Assembly (NCBI RefSeq): GCF_002934235.1
Contig: NZ_PTIS01000003.1
Location: forward strand, 1 to 64,000
Direction: 5' to 3'
Source of the DNA: Clostridium algidicarnis DSM 15099
GTDB taxonomy: Bacteria > Bacillota > Clostridia > Clostridiales > Clostridiaceae
Length of the DNA stretch: 64,000 nucleotides
A program made the position numbers and the translations under genes. Shown one piece after another: positions 7,750 to 17,160 of this stretch; positions within the stretch are counted from its first letter, which is position 1, and each line of letters begins with the position of its first letter. The notes beneath the pieces are model-generated. The model searched no databases, was not told the DNA's origin, and was given only the letters and a program-made list of their open reading frames with translations.

Positions 7750-9306
7750 ATGAGTATATTAACAGTTAAAGACGTTAGTCATGGTTTTGGAGATAGAGTG
7801 ATATTTGAAGATATTTCCTTTAGGTTATTAAAAGGGGAGCATATAGGACTTGTAGGTGCAAATGGAGAAGGTAAATCTACATTTATGAACATAATAACAG
7901 GAAAACTTGCCCCAGATGAAGGTAATGTGGAGTGGTCAAATAGAGTAAGAGTTGGATACATGGATCAACATGTATATTTAGAAAAAGATAGAACAATAAG
8001 AGATATTTTAAGGGATGCTTTTAAGTATTTATTTGACTTAGAAGAGGAAATGCTTAAGATAACAGATAAAATGGCAGAAGCATCTCCAGAGGAACTTGAA
8101 AAATTACTAGAAGATATGGGGAATGTTCAGGATATATTAGATAATAGTGGATTTTATCTTATAGATTCAAAGGTAGAAGAAATAGCAGCTGGACTTGGAC
8201 TTAAGGATGTAGGACTTGATAAAGATGTAACGGAGCTTAGTGGTGGTCAAAGAACCAAAGTATTACTTGCAAAGTTACTTTTAGAAAAGCCTGATATATT
8301 GCTATTAGATGAGCCTACCAACTATTTAGATGAGCAACATATAGAATGGTTAAAAAGGTATCTATTAAATTATGAAAATGCATTTATACTTATATCCCAT
8401 GATATTCCTTTTTTAAATAGTGTTGTAAATATTATTTATCATATGGAACATAGAAAGTTAACTAGATATGTAGGGGATTATAATGAATTTCAAAGGATAT
8501 ATGAAGTAAACAAACATCAATTAAAGGCAGCTTTTGAAAAGCAAAAGAAAGAAATCGAAAAATTAGAAGACTTTGTTTCTCGGAATAAAGCAAGAGCATC
8601 CACAGCAGGCCTTGCTCGTTCTAAGCAAAAAAGGTTAGAAAAGATAGATAAAATTGAACTTCCACCAGAAAAAGTAGATCCACAATTTAATTTTAAGCAA
8701 GCTAGAGCTTCGGGAAAGCTTATTTTTGAAACAAAGGATTTAGTTTTAGGCTATGATACTCCACTTTCTAAAGCGGTTAATATAAAGATGGAAAGAGGCC
8801 AAAAAATAGCACTTATAGGAGCTAATGGACTTGGGAAAACCACTTTATTAAAAACTCTTATGGGACTTCAAAAATCTTACGAGGGAGAAGTAGAAGTTGG
8901 AGACTATCAGTATGTAGGCTACTTTGAGCAAGAGATGAAAGGAAAATTAGATAATACTTGCATAGAAGAGATATGGAAGGAGTTTCCTGGATACACTCAA
9001 TATCAAGTTAGGGCATCCTTAGCTAAATGTGGACTTACAACAAAACATATAGAGAGTAAGGTTATGGTATTAAGTGGGGGAGAGCAAGCTAAGGTAAGAC
9101 TCTGTAAGATATTAAACAGAGAAAGCAATATACTTATATTAGACGAACCAACAAATCACTTAGACCCAGTAGCAAAAGAAGAACTTAAAAGAGCACTTAA
9201 AGAGTACAAAGGAAGCATACTACTTGTATGTCATGAGCCAGAATTTTATGAGGATGTAGTTAATGAAGTATGGAACTGTGAAGAGTGGACAACTAAAATA
9301 GTATAA
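7750..9306 (+). CDS. ABC-F family ATPase (YfmM-like)
   Basis: A second ABC-F ATPase, 518 residues. Cassette 1 has Walker A GANGEGKST, signature LSGGQRTK and Walker B LLLDEPTNYLD. Cassette 2 has GANGLGKTT, LSGGEQAK and LILDEPTNHLD. Both nucleotide sites are intact, unlike the other ABC-F protein in this window. The N-terminus (MSILTVKDVSHGFGDR) resembles Bacillus YfmM from memory. The linker, near residues 240-300, is rich in Lys and Arg (SKQKRLEK), as expected for the P-site tRNA interaction motif. A role at the ribosome is inferred from the family. The gene has its own terminator. Confidence 0.88.
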   Translation: MSILTVKDVSHGFGDRVIFEDISFRLLKGEHIGLVGANGEGKSTFMNIITGKLAPDEGNVEWSNRVRVGYMDQHVYLEKDRTIRDILRDAFKYLFDLEEEMLKITDKMAEASPEELEKLLEDMGNVQDILDNSGFYLIDSKVEEIAAGLGLKDVGLDKDVTELSGGQRTKVLLAKLLLEKPDILLLDEPTNYLDEQHIEWLKRYLLNYENAFILISHDIPFLNSVVNIIYHMEHRKLTRYVGDYNEFQRIYEVNKHQLKAAFEKQKKEIEKLEDFVSRNKARASTAGLARSKQKRLEKIDKIELPPEKVDPQFNFKQARASGKLIFETKDLVLGYDTPLSKAVNIKMERGQKIALIGANGLGKTTLLKTLMGLQKSYEGEVEVGDYQYVGYFEQEMKGKLDNTCIEEIWKEFPGYTQYQVRASLAKCGLTTKHIESKVMVLSGGEQAKVRLCKILNRESNILILDEPTNHLDPVAKEELKRALKEYKGSILLVCHEPEFYEDVVNEVWNCEEWTTKIV

Positions 9307-9332
9307 TATTTTAGTTTAAGTTAACAATAAGT

Positions 9333-9363
9333 AAAAGAGTTAGATTAATTCTAACTCTTTTTA
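9333..9363 (+). terminator. Intrinsic terminator after the second ABC-F gene
   Basis: An AAAGAGTTAGA/TCTAACTCTTT hairpin with a short loop and a following T-run, about 30 nt after the stop codon. Confidence 0.85.
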
Positions 9364-9493
9364 TATTTATTAAATGCTGACACTCTTAAAACAGTACAAT
9401 GAATTATTATATAATATATAGGGAAAAATAGATTATTAGATGATTATAGATTATAATGTAAATCTATAAAAGTATGTATGGAGTTGAAGGATT

Positions 9494-10939
9494 ATGGAAA
9501 AGATAAAATTCGAAGAGTTAGGTATAAGTGAAGAGGTATTAAAATCCTTAAGTAAATTAGGATTTGAGAACCCTTCTGATGTTCAAAGTATGGTTATTCC
9601 TGTTGCTTTGCAGGATAAAGATATAATAGTTAAGGCACAAACTGGAAGTGGGAAAACAGCAGCTTTTGCTATTCCTTTTTGTGAAAAGATAGAATTAGAA
9701 GAAAGAAAACCACAGGCTTTAGTTCTTGCACCAACAAGAGAACTAGCACTTCAGGTTAAACAAGACATTACAGATATAGGGAGATTTAAAAGAATAAGAG
9801 CTGTTGCTATATTTGGAAAGCAGCCTATGAGTGGGCAAAAGATAGAATTAAAACAAAGAGTTCACGTAATTGTAGGTACACCAGGCAGGACATTTGATCA
9901 TATTGAAAGAGGTAATATAGATTTAAGCGGTATAAAGTATTTAGTCATAGATGAAGCAGATGAAATGCTTAATATGGGTTTTATAGATCAAGTGGAATCT
10001 ATAATAAGGCTTTTACCCAAAAAGAGAATAACAATGCTATTTTCTGCAACAATAGAAGATAAAATAGAAAAGTTATGTAATAAGCATATGATAGATCCAG
10101 TTAAAATTGAAGTTACGCCTAAAAGTATAACAACAGATGATGTAGAGCAAATTTATTATGAAGTAGAATATAATAAAAAGTCAGATCTTTTAAAGAAAAT
10201 TATATATACAGAAATGCCTGATAGTTCTATTATATTTTGTAATACAAAAGAAACAGTAAATGGATTAATTCAAAATATGAAAGATCAAGGTCATTCTTGT
10301 GATGCTCTTCATGGCGGTATGGAACAAAAGGATAGATTAAGTGCTATGGAAAGATTTAAAAGAGGAGAATTTAGATTTTTAGTTGCTACGGATGTGGCTG
10401 CAAGAGGTATAAGTGTTGATGGAATAAGTCATGTAATTAATTATGATGTTCCAAAAGAAAAGGAAAGTTATGTGCATAGAATAGGTAGAACCGGTAGGGC
10501 TGGGAATAAGGGTAAGTCAATTACATTTATTACTCCTACTGAATATAAGTATTTAGATATGATTCAAGATTATATAGATTTTAGAATTCCAAGAGGTGAA
10601 ATTCCTTCAAAAGAAAAAATAGAAGAGGGAAAAAAACTATATGAAGAAAAGATAAAGGTTAAACCTAAATTAAAGGTTAACAAAAATGCACAGCTAAATA
10701 AAGAAATCACTAAGATTCATATAAATGCAGGAAAGAAAAAGAAGATAAGGGCTTTAGATATTGTGGGTACTATTATTAGTATTGAAGATATCACTGCGGA
10801 AGACATTGGAATTATTGATATTCAAGAGGGGTTCTCTTATGTGGATATACTTCATGGAAAAGGATATTTGGTTTTAGAGGCATTAAAGGATAAAACTATC
10901 AAGGGTAAGAGGGTAAGAGTTCAAAGGGCTAGTAAATAG
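9494..10939 (+). CDS. dbpA: DEAD-box RNA helicase DbpA/YxiN type
   Basis: An ATP-dependent RNA helicase. Motif Q/F lies near residues 6-28, motif I AQTGSGKT near 48-55, PTRELA near 80-85, DEAD near 153-156, SAT near 184-186 and the motif VI HRIGRTGRAG near 327-336. After residue 400 a compact domain (KIHINAGKKKKI...GYLVLEAL...IKGKRVRVQRA) matches the DbpA-type RNA-binding domain, which in DbpA/YxiN targets hairpin 92 of 23S rRNA. A role in large-subunit maturation is therefore likely. Length 481 fits YxiN (about 479). The gene stands alone with no clear terminator after it. Confidence 0.9.
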   Translation: MEKIKFEELGISEEVLKSLSKLGFENPSDVQSMVIPVALQDKDIIVKAQTGSGKTAAFAIPFCEKIELEERKPQALVLAPTRELALQVKQDITDIGRFKRIRAVAIFGKQPMSGQKIELKQRVHVIVGTPGRTFDHIERGNIDLSGIKYLVIDEADEMLNMGFIDQVESIIRLLPKKRITMLFSATIEDKIEKLCNKHMIDPVKIEVTPKSITTDDVEQIYYEVEYNKKSDLLKKIIYTEMPDSSIIFCNTKETVNGLIQNMKDQGHSCDALHGGMEQKDRLSAMERFKRGEFRFLVATDVAARGISVDGISHVINYDVPKEKESYVHRIGRTGRAGNKGKSITFITPTEYKYLDMIQDYIDFRIPRGEIPSKEKIEEGKKLYEEKIKVKPKLKVNKNAQLNKEITKIHINAGKKKKIRALDIVGTIISIEDITAEDIGIIDIQEGFSYVDILHGKGYLVLEALKDKTIKGKRVRVQRASK

Positions 10940-11023
10940 TGATGAATTCATAGATATTTGCAAGACAAGTATCGTAAATGAGAGAAGAATCACTTTAAAA
11001 TGAAAGAATAATTGCAACTAAAC

Positions 11024-11052
11024 TTGAAAATGTATAACAAAAAGGATATAAT
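11024..11052 (+). promoter_or_regulatory. Sigma-A-type promoter of aspA
   Basis: TTGAAA (11024-11029), a 17-nt spacer and a consensus TATAAT (11047-11052) lie about 80 nt upstream of the aspA ATG. Confidence 0.65.
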
Positions 11053-11130
11053 GAAAAGGATGAAAGTTTTCATTCGTTTTTATCAATATAAATGGTGTGA
11101 AAAAATTTAATTCATCTGGGGGTAAGTTTA

Positions 11131-12519
11131 ATGGATTTTAGAATAGAAAGTGATTCTATAGGATCAAGGAATGTGCCTAAGGAAGCATATTATGGGGTAC
11201 AAAGCTTAAGAGCTAAAGAAAACTTTAAAATAACAGGACTTATGTTAAATGAAGAGTTTATAAAGGGTCTTGCTGAAACTAAAAAAGCAGCAGCTTTGGT
11301 TAATGGATCAATAGGTCTTTTAGATGAAAAGATTGAAAAGGCATTGGTGAAAGCCTGTGATGAAATAATAGATGGAAAGCTACATGATCAGTTTATAGTA
11401 GATCCAATTCAAGGAGGAGCTGGAACCTCTGCTAATATGAACATTAATGAAGTAATTTCAAATAGAGCTATAGAAATTTTAGGTGGAGAAAAGGGTGATT
11501 ACAAAATAGTGCATCCAAATGACCATGCAAACATGGGTCAATCCACTAATGATATAATTCCAACAGCAGGTAAACTAGCTATGTTGAGACTTATAGACAA
11601 GGCATCAAATCAATTAAATAAATTATATGAAGCTTTGGTAGAAAAGTCTAAAGAATTTGATGATGTTATAAAAATGGGAAGGACTCAAATGCAAGATGCG
11701 GTACCTATTAGACTTGGGCAAGAATTTAATGCATATAGTTCTTTGGTGAAAAGAAATATATCAAGAATTAATAATGTTAAAGAGCACTTAAAAGTTATTA
11801 ATATGGGTGGAACTGCTATTGGTACTGGAATAAATGCAGATAAAAGGTACTTTTCAAAAATAGTTCCTAAATTAAGCGAAGTAACAAAAATAGATCTTGT
11901 TCAAGCAGAAGATTTAGTAGATGCAACACAAAATTTAGATATATTTGTTGAAGTATCCTCAGTAATTAAAACTTGTGCTGTAGGGCTTTCTAAAATGTCT
12001 AATGACTTAAGACTTATGTCCTCAGGTCCAAGAACAGGATTTGGAGAAATAAATCTTCCGTCAAAGCAAAATGGTTCATCTATAATGCCAGGAAAAGTTA
12101 ATCCTGTAATACCAGAAGTTATGAATCAAGTAGCTTTTAATATAATAGGAAATGATGTAACTATAACTATGGCAGCAGAAGCAGGTCAATTAGAACTTAA
12201 TGCTTTTGAACCTGTTATATTTTATAACTTATTTCAATCCATAGAAACATTAACAAGTGGAGTAGATACCTTTACAGAAAATTGTATAAAGGGAATTACT
12301 GCAAATGAAGAAAGATGTAAAGACTTAGTAGAAAACAGTGTAGGTATAATTACAGCAATTTGCCCAAGTGTTGGATACAAGGTAGCTTCAAATGTTGCTA
12401 AAACTTCACTTAAAACAGGGGAATCTGTAATAGATATAATACTTAGAGAAGGCATCTTAAAAGAATCAGAACTAGGCAAGATACTTCATCCAAGAACTAT
12501 GACAGAGCCTGGAATTTAA
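11131..12519 (+). CDS. aspA: Aspartate ammonia-lyase
   Basis: This enzyme converts L-aspartate to fumarate and ammonia. It is a homotetrameric member of the aspartase/fumarase superfamily. The N-terminal DSIGSRNVPKEAYYGVQS resembles aspartases (DxxGxxxVPxxAYYGIxT) more than class II fumarases. The active-site GTSANMNINEVI region lies near 97-108 and the superfamily signature GSSIMPGKVNP near 316-326. Length 462 fits. It is preceded by a sigma-A-type promoter, followed by a terminator, and so is probably monocistronic. It could serve aspartate fermentation. Class II fumarase is the alternative but less likely. Confidence 0.88.
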   Translation: MDFRIESDSIGSRNVPKEAYYGVQSLRAKENFKITGLMLNEEFIKGLAETKKAAALVNGSIGLLDEKIEKALVKACDEIIDGKLHDQFIVDPIQGGAGTSANMNINEVISNRAIEILGGEKGDYKIVHPNDHANMGQSTNDIIPTAGKLAMLRLIDKASNQLNKLYEALVEKSKEFDDVIKMGRTQMQDAVPIRLGQEFNAYSSLVKRNISRINNVKEHLKVINMGGTAIGTGINADKRYFSKIVPKLSEVTKIDLVQAEDLVDATQNLDIFVEVSSVIKTCAVGLSKMSNDLRLMSSGPRTGFGEINLPSKQNGSSIMPGKVNPVIPEVMNQVAFNIIGNDVTITMAAEAGQLELNAFEPVIFYNLFQSIETLTSGVDTFTENCIKGITANEERCKDLVENSVGIITAICPSVGYKVASNVAKTSLKTGESVIDIILREGILKESELGKILHPRTMTEPGI

Positions 12520-12556
12520 TAAAGATATATTTTAAGTAACCTAATATATATTAGAT

Positions 12557-12592
12557 AAAGATTGTACTTTAATGTGCGATCTTTATTTTTTT
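12557..12592 (+). terminator. Intrinsic terminator of aspA
   Basis: An 11-bp stem, AAAGATTGTAC with GTGCGATCTTT (two G-U pairs), followed by a run of seven T, about 40 nt after the aspA stop. Confidence 0.85.
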
Positions 12593-12616
12593 GCGTAAAA
12601 ATATTTTATACTGTAA

Positions 12617-12645
12617 CAATATTCGACATTAATGAATACATTATA
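12617..12645 (+). promoter_or_regulatory. Sigma-G-like promoter candidate for the Cys-rich gene
   Basis: CAATA, a 17-nt spacer and CATTATA. The -10 matches the forespore sigma-G consensus CATnnTA and the -35 matches GHATR at four of five positions. AT-rich DNA makes chance matches common, so this is only a candidate. Confidence 0.25.
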
Positions 12646-12705
12646 GTAGGGGTTAAACCCAAAGCTTAAGGATAGAAAATAATATACTATGAAGAGGTGT
12701 TTTGT

Positions 12706-13161
12706 ATGAGTAAAATTTGTAATATGGCAATGCTTGGAGACCAGTGTGACAGCGCAAATATTGATACCAATAGATGTTGTAGATTGTTTATAAGAAAATT
12801 CTCATTTTTTGAAGGCGAGGGTGCTGGAAACTGTGGAGAGGATATACTGCCAAGAGCCGGAAATGATATAGGGTTTTCCATAGTTTTTGGAAACTATGGA
12901 GAAGTTCCATATAACCCAGGAAATAATCCTACTGTAAGAGATAGATTGGTTGTTCCATCAGGGTTAAGTTTAAGAGTAGAGGATCTTTCTAGAGAGTCAG
13001 GATATGAGTTATATAGTCAAGAATTAGGTAGAAATTTAGCTGTAGGTGATGTGCTTACCTCTGGGACTTACAATTTCACAGTAACAAAGGGTGGAAAAAA
13101 CAACTTTATAATAGAACCTAATTCAGTTGTTGGAATATCTATGTTATTTAGAATACTATAA
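12706..13161 (+). CDS. Conserved-looking protein of unknown function with Cys-rich N-terminus
   Basis: I do not recognise this 151-residue protein. Five cysteines lie in the first 43 residues (C5, C14, C24, C25, C43), and none afterwards. The rest is a glycine- and asparagine-rich, beta-strand-like sequence with alternating polar and aliphatic residues and no signal peptide or membrane helix. The ATG at 12706 is chosen over an in-frame GTG at 12697 because the AGAGGTG site at 12694-12700 overlaps that GTG and sits about 6 nt before the ATG. An inverted repeat (TCCATAGTTT/AAACTATGGA, 12877-12900) lies inside the coding sequence. It stands alone between aspA and cvfB. A cysteine-rich spore-layer protein is one possibility, but this is only a guess. 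Confidence 0.7.
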   Translation: MSKICNMAMLGDQCDSANIDTNRCCRLFIRKFSFFEGEGAGNCGEDILPRAGNDIGFSIVFGNYGEVPYNPGNNPTVRDRLVVPSGLSLRVEDLSRESGYELYSQELGRNLAVGDVLTSGTYNFTVTKGGKNNFIIEPNSVVGISMLFRIL

Positions 13162-13435
13162 TATAAAACTTAAAGTTTATTTAAGGCCTTTTGATTAGTT
13201 TAGATAATAAGTTTATAGATTGTAAATAAGCTGGATTATATAAATAAGATTAAGAAAGGTCATAGTTAGAAAACAAAAGAAATAGTTGTGTAAAAAGGTA
13301 GAGATGATAAATTAAGATACATTAAATAATAAAAATGAATATATATCTAATGAAGATGATGTGCATATAATAAACTAATGAAATCTTTAGTGTACAAAGA
13401 TTGATATAGATTGAAAGATTAAAAAAAGACACTTG
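13162..13435. other. Gene-free AT-rich stretch
   Basis: About 270 nt between the Cys-rich gene and the cvfB terminator. No ORF with a ribosome binding site, strong hairpin or repeat was seen. Confidence 0.5.
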
Positions 13436-13477
13436 AAAAAGGCCACTAAAACATATTTTGTTTTAAGTGGCCTTTTT
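13436..13477. terminator. Terminator of cvfB
   Basis: AAAAAGGCCACT and AAGTGGCCTTTTT arms, with an inner AAAC/GTTT extension, lie just beyond the minus-strand cvfB stop. The A- and T-run flanks allow termination in both directions. Confidence 0.85.
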
Positions 13478-13489
13478 AATGCTTACTTC

Positions 13490-14329
13490 TTATTTTAGGG
13501 TTGTTCCGTTTATGTCTTGGGTTATTAAAGATTTTTTCATAAGTCCGCCTAAAGCATTTTTGAAATGATTTTTGCTTACGTTAAATTCTTTATAGATCTT
13601 TTCTGATGGGGTTTTGTCATTAAAAATCATAAATCCATCATGATTCTTTAAATATTCTAAAATAGTTTGTTGTAGCTCATCTACTTCTAGTTTAGCAATT
13701 TTTCTTGGAGTTAAACCAAGCTTTTGGTCTTCATATATCTTTATTACAGTTAAATCAAGTATTTGTCCATGATTTAGCTCAGTAAAATATTCATTTCTTA
13801 GTATAACACCATTATATAGATTATCCACAGCTACCATTGCAGAATTATTAGTTTGGAATCCATAAACTGTTGCCTTTACATTATCCCCTACTTTATAAGT
13901 GGATTCTGTAGATAGATATCTTTCAACATTTGTAGTTGCAGCTATTCTACCTGTTTTATCTAAATATATATAAAATAGATAGTAGGAGCCATTTTGTAAT
14001 GGATATAACTTTTCTTTTAGAGGAACAAATATATCCTTTTCTAAACCAAAGTCTACAAAACTTCCTATAGTAGTTGTAGAAACTACCTTAAGATAAGCTA
14101 AATCACCTACTTTTGCTAGTGGCTTTTTTAGAGTAGCTATAATTCTATCATCTGAATCACGATATATAAATGCATCTACCTCATCCCCAGAAACTAGTTT
14201 TAATCCAAGGGCACTTTTATTTGGTAGTAATATATCCTCAGAAGTATCTCCGGTACCAGCATCTAAATAGAATCCAAAATTAGTATTCCTTGATACTTTT
14301 AATTGGTTAAATTCGCCTATTTTAATCAA
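13490..14329 (-). CDS. cvfB: CvfB-type S1-domain RNA-binding protein
   Basis: CvfB/YitL-family proteins carry tandem S1-like OB folds and a C-terminal winged helix, bind RNA, and affect virulence-factor expression in Staphylococcus. The 279 residues begin with the family pattern (IGEFNQLKVSRNTNFGFYLD) and contain repeats of the GD.V.AFIYRDSDDRIIATL type near residues 45-70, a second S1-like unit near 72-140, and a C-terminal helical region ending in a winged-helix-like GGLMKKSLI segment. The start is TTG with a GTGAGGTAA site. It is not in an operon. Its regulatory targets cannot be inferred here. Confidence 0.85.
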   Translation of the reverse strand: MIKIGEFNQLKVSRNTNFGFYLDAGTGDTSEDILLPNKSALGLKLVSGDEVDAFIYRDSDDRIIATLKKPLAKVGDLAYLKVVSTTTIGSFVDFGLEKDIFVPLKEKLYPLQNGSYYLFYIYLDKTGRIAATTNVERYLSTESTYKVGDNVKATVYGFQTNNSAMVAVDNLYNGVILRNEYFTELNHGQILDLTVIKIYEDQKLGLTPRKIAKLEVDELQQTILEYLKNHDGFMIFNDKTPSEKIYKEFNVSKNHFKNALGGLMKKSLITQDINGTTLK

Positions 14330-14432
14330 AATTATTACCTCACTTTATTATATGTATTATATTTTAATGTTATTTTTAATTTTAACATAATTAATTACAT
14401 TTGTATTATGAAACTTATAAAGTTTTACAAAT

Positions 14433-14470
14433 AAAAAAAACTACCAATACTCTTAACTTAGCACTGATAG
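14433..14470 (-). terminator. Strong terminator after the 22-codon micro-gene
   Basis: On the minus strand an 11-bp stem (CTATCAGTGCT with AGTATTGGTAG, including G-U pairs) with an 8-nt loop is followed directly by eight T. It starts 13 nt after the micro-gene's stop. Confidence 0.85.
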
Positions 14471-14482
14471 CATTCCATGATA

Positions 14483-14551
14483 TTACTCTTCTAGAGATTC
14501 TGCTAGACATTCGTCGATAACGTCTTTTGTGATTATAAATTCTTTATTCAT
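14483..14551 (-). CDS. Putative 22-residue peptide gene
   Basis: A short ORF on the minus strand starts MNKEFIITKDVI and ends LAESLEE. It has a strong AGGAGG site about 7 nt before the ATG and a strong intrinsic terminator 13 nt after the TAA. The peptide is acidic, non-hydrophobic and has one cysteine (residue 15). This combination of signals in a 640-nt intergenic space suggests a real small transcript and peptide. I recognise no homologue. It might be a regulatory leader, a remnant of a longer gene, or a genuine small protein. No convincing sigma-A promoter was found upstream. Confidence 0.5.
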   Translation of the reverse strand: MNKEFIITKDVIDECLAESLEE

Positions 14552-14970
14552 TTAAATACCTCCTATAATTGCTTATAAAAAGATTACAAGATAGACATAC
14601 TGTTAAGAAAGTAATTAATACAAAATTTCAACAATATTTTTGAATTAGGAATTTTATGAGAAAGTTAAAATGAGGGTCTTAAGACTTGCTTTTTTACTTT
14701 TTCTAACTCTAATATTTGAAATAACTTTTATTTTGTAATTGGGTCTTGGAACCAATTTATAAGATATGATTTATCTTAACTTTATTAGTATATATCACTT
14801 TTAATATAAAAGCAAGTTATATTTAAAAAATAAACTAATTAAATTATGAAATAAGAATAAGTTATAGGAATTGGAAGCTAATCTACTTTATAAATGGAAA
14901 TATAAAATAACATGGAAGTGTAATTTATGTTATTATTAATTTATAGAACTATTTTGAGAGGACTGTTAAT
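14552..14970. other. Intergenic region upstream of topB
   Basis: About 420 AT-rich nucleotides. A 22-codon hydrophobic ORF at 14671-14739 (+) lacks a good ribosome binding site and is not called. No terminator or repeat stands out. The promoters of topB and of the micro-gene must lie here but were not resolved. Confidence 0.4.
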
Positions 14971-17160
14971 ATGAGTAAAACATTGGTATTAGCCGAGAAG
15001 CCTTCAGTTGGAAGGGAACTTGCTAGAGTTTTAAAATGTAATAAAAAAGGTAATGGGTATTTAGAAGGAGAAAAGTATATAGTAACTTGGGCCTTGGGTC
15101 ATTTAGTTACCCTAGCGGACCCAGAAGTTTATGATGATAAATATAAACAGTGGAAGCTAGACACTTTGCCTATGCTTCCAAAAGAATTAAAGCTAGTAGT
15201 TATTAAGCAATCAGGAAAGCAATTTGCAGCCGTAAAGTCACAAATAACAAGAAAAGATGTAAATGAAATTATAATAGCTACTGATGCTGGACGTGAAGGA
15301 GAGCTTGTAGCAAGGTGGATAATAGAAAAGGCAAATGTTAAAAAGCCTATGAAAAGACTTTGGATATCTTCACAAACTGATAAAGCTATAATAGAAGGAT
15401 TTAGAAATTTAAAACCTTCATCTAATTATGATAATTTATATAAGGCAGCGCAGTGTAGGGCTGAAGCTGACTGGGTTGTAGGATTAAATGTTACTAGAGC
15501 CCTTACTTGTAAACACAATGCCCAGCTAACAGCTGGAAGAGTTCAATCTGCAACTCTTGCAATGATAGTTAATCGTGAAGAAGAGATAAGAAACTTTAAA
15601 CCAAAGGATTACTATGTAATTAATGCCAAGGCAAAAGGATTTAATCTTCAGTGGAGAGATAAAAATAACAATACTAGTGTATTTGAAGAAAGTATAGTTA
15701 ATAAAGTGCTTTCAGCAACTAAGGGTAAAGAAGGAAATATAGTATCTGTTACTGAAACTGCTAAAAAACAATATGCACCTCTTCTTTATGATTTAACAGA
15801 GCTTCAAAGAGATGCTAATAGAATTTTTGGGTACTCAGCAAAGCAAACCTTATCTATAATGCAAAGATTATATGAAAACTATAAGGTGTTAACTTATCCT
15901 AGAACAGATTCAAGATATGTATCTACAGATATAGTAGCGACCCTTCCGGATCGTTTAAAAGCAATTTCAGTAGGTAGCTATAGAGCACTTGCAACGGAAA
16001 TATTAAATGGAAAGGTAAATGCCAATAAAAGTTTTGTAGACAATAGCAAGGTAAGTGATCATCATGCTATAATTCCTACAGAAGAAAGAGGAAACATAGC
16101 TCTTTTAAGTAGTGAAGAACGTCGTGTTTATGACTTAGTAGTTAAAAGATTCCTATCCGTTATGCTTCCACCTTATGAATATCTACAAACTACTGTAACA
16201 GCTGATATTAATGGGGAGACATTTGTAGCAAGGGGTAACGTAATTAAGTCTAAGGGATGGAAAAAGGTATATGATAAAGTTGATGAATTAACAGAAGATG
16301 AAGATGAAAAGGACAGCCAAGTGCTTCCAGTAGTTAAAAAAGGGGATAAATTAAACATAACCTTAGTAGAAAGTAGAAAGCTTAAGACAAAGGCGCCGGC
16401 AAGATTTAATGAAGGTACACTGCTGTCAGCCATGGAAAAACCACAAAAGTATGTAAGCGTAGATAAGGTTTCAGCAAAAACCTTAGGAGAAACTGGTGGA
16501 ATTGGAACAGTTGCCACAAGAGCAGACATTATAGAAAAGTTATATAATTCATTTTACATGGAGAAGAGTGGCAAAGAAATAATACCTACATCTAAAGGAA
16601 AACAACTTATAGAACTTGTACCGGAAGATTTAAAGTCGCCATTATTAACAGCACAGTGGGAACTTGAATTAGACCTTATAAGTAAAGGTAAAAAGGATCC
16701 AAAGGTATTTACAGATAATATGAGAAAATATGCTACAGAGCTAGTTTTAGATGTTAAGGGAAGTAGCGAAAAATTTAAGCATGATAACCTTACAGGGAAA
16801 AAGTGTCCTGAATGCGGCAAGTATATGCTTGAAGTAAAGGGTAAGTATGGAATAATGAATGTGTGTCAAGATAGAGCCTGTGGACATAGAGAAAATGTAA
16901 GTAAGATTACTAATGCAAGATGTCCTGATTGTAAGAAAAAATTAGAACTAAGAGGTCAAGGGGATGGCCAAATTTATATATGCGCCAATAAAAACTGTAA
17001 CTTTAGAGAAAAAGCATCTCAATTCAATAAGAGATTTGACAATAAAAATGATAAGGCAAACAAAAAAGAAGTATCAAATATAATGAAACAAATGAAAAAG
17101 GAAGCAAATGAGCCTATAAATAATCCATTTGCAGCCCTTGGAGATTTGTTTAAGAAATAA
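14971..17160 (+). CDS. topB: DNA topoisomerase III
   Basis: A type IA topoisomerase that decatenates DNA by passing strands through a transient single-strand break. The Toprim domain is at the N-terminus (LVLAEKPSVGREL near 5-17; TDAGREGELVARW near 104-116). The active-site Tyr lies in the YPRTDSRY motif near residue 310. The family GRVQSATLAM motif is near 190. After residue 610 come two zinc-ribbon-like modules (CPECGKY...C, CPDCKKK...CANKNC). Length 729 matches Firmicute TopB (about 727). The ATG has a GAGAGGA site. It appears monocistronic. Confidence 0.95.
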   Translation: MSKTLVLAEKPSVGRELARVLKCNKKGNGYLEGEKYIVTWALGHLVTLADPEVYDDKYKQWKLDTLPMLPKELKLVVIKQSGKQFAAVKSQITRKDVNEIIIATDAGREGELVARWIIEKANVKKPMKRLWISSQTDKAIIEGFRNLKPSSNYDNLYKAAQCRAEADWVVGLNVTRALTCKHNAQLTAGRVQSATLAMIVNREEEIRNFKPKDYYVINAKAKGFNLQWRDKNNNTSVFEESIVNKVLSATKGKEGNIVSVTETAKKQYAPLLYDLTELQRDANRIFGYSAKQTLSIMQRLYENYKVLTYPRTDSRYVSTDIVATLPDRLKAISVGSYRALATEILNGKVNANKSFVDNSKVSDHHAIIPTEERGNIALLSSEERRVYDLVVKRFLSVMLPPYEYLQTTVTADINGETFVARGNVIKSKGWKKVYDKVDELTEDEDEKDSQVLPVVKKGDKLNITLVESRKLKTKAPARFNEGTLLSAMEKPQKYVSVDKVSAKTLGETGGIGTVATRADIIEKLYNSFYMEKSGKEIIPTSKGKQLIELVPEDLKSPLLTAQWELELDLISKGKKDPKVFTDNMRKYATELVLDVKGSSEKFKHDNLTGKKCPECGKYMLEVKGKYGIMNVCQDRACGHRENVSKITNARCPDCKKKLELRGQGDGQIYICANKNCNFREKASQFNKRFDNKNDKANKKEVSNIMKQMKKEANEPINNPFAALGDLFKK

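Noticed and set aside
14671-14739. Hydrophobic 22-codon ORF (MRVLRLAFLLFL...) upstream of topB
   Set aside because: No ribosome binding site, no terminator, and T-rich sequence gives hydrophobic frames by chance.
16173-16820. Minus-strand ORFs within topB
   Set aside because: topB is intact across this region with conserved motifs; these are shadow frames.
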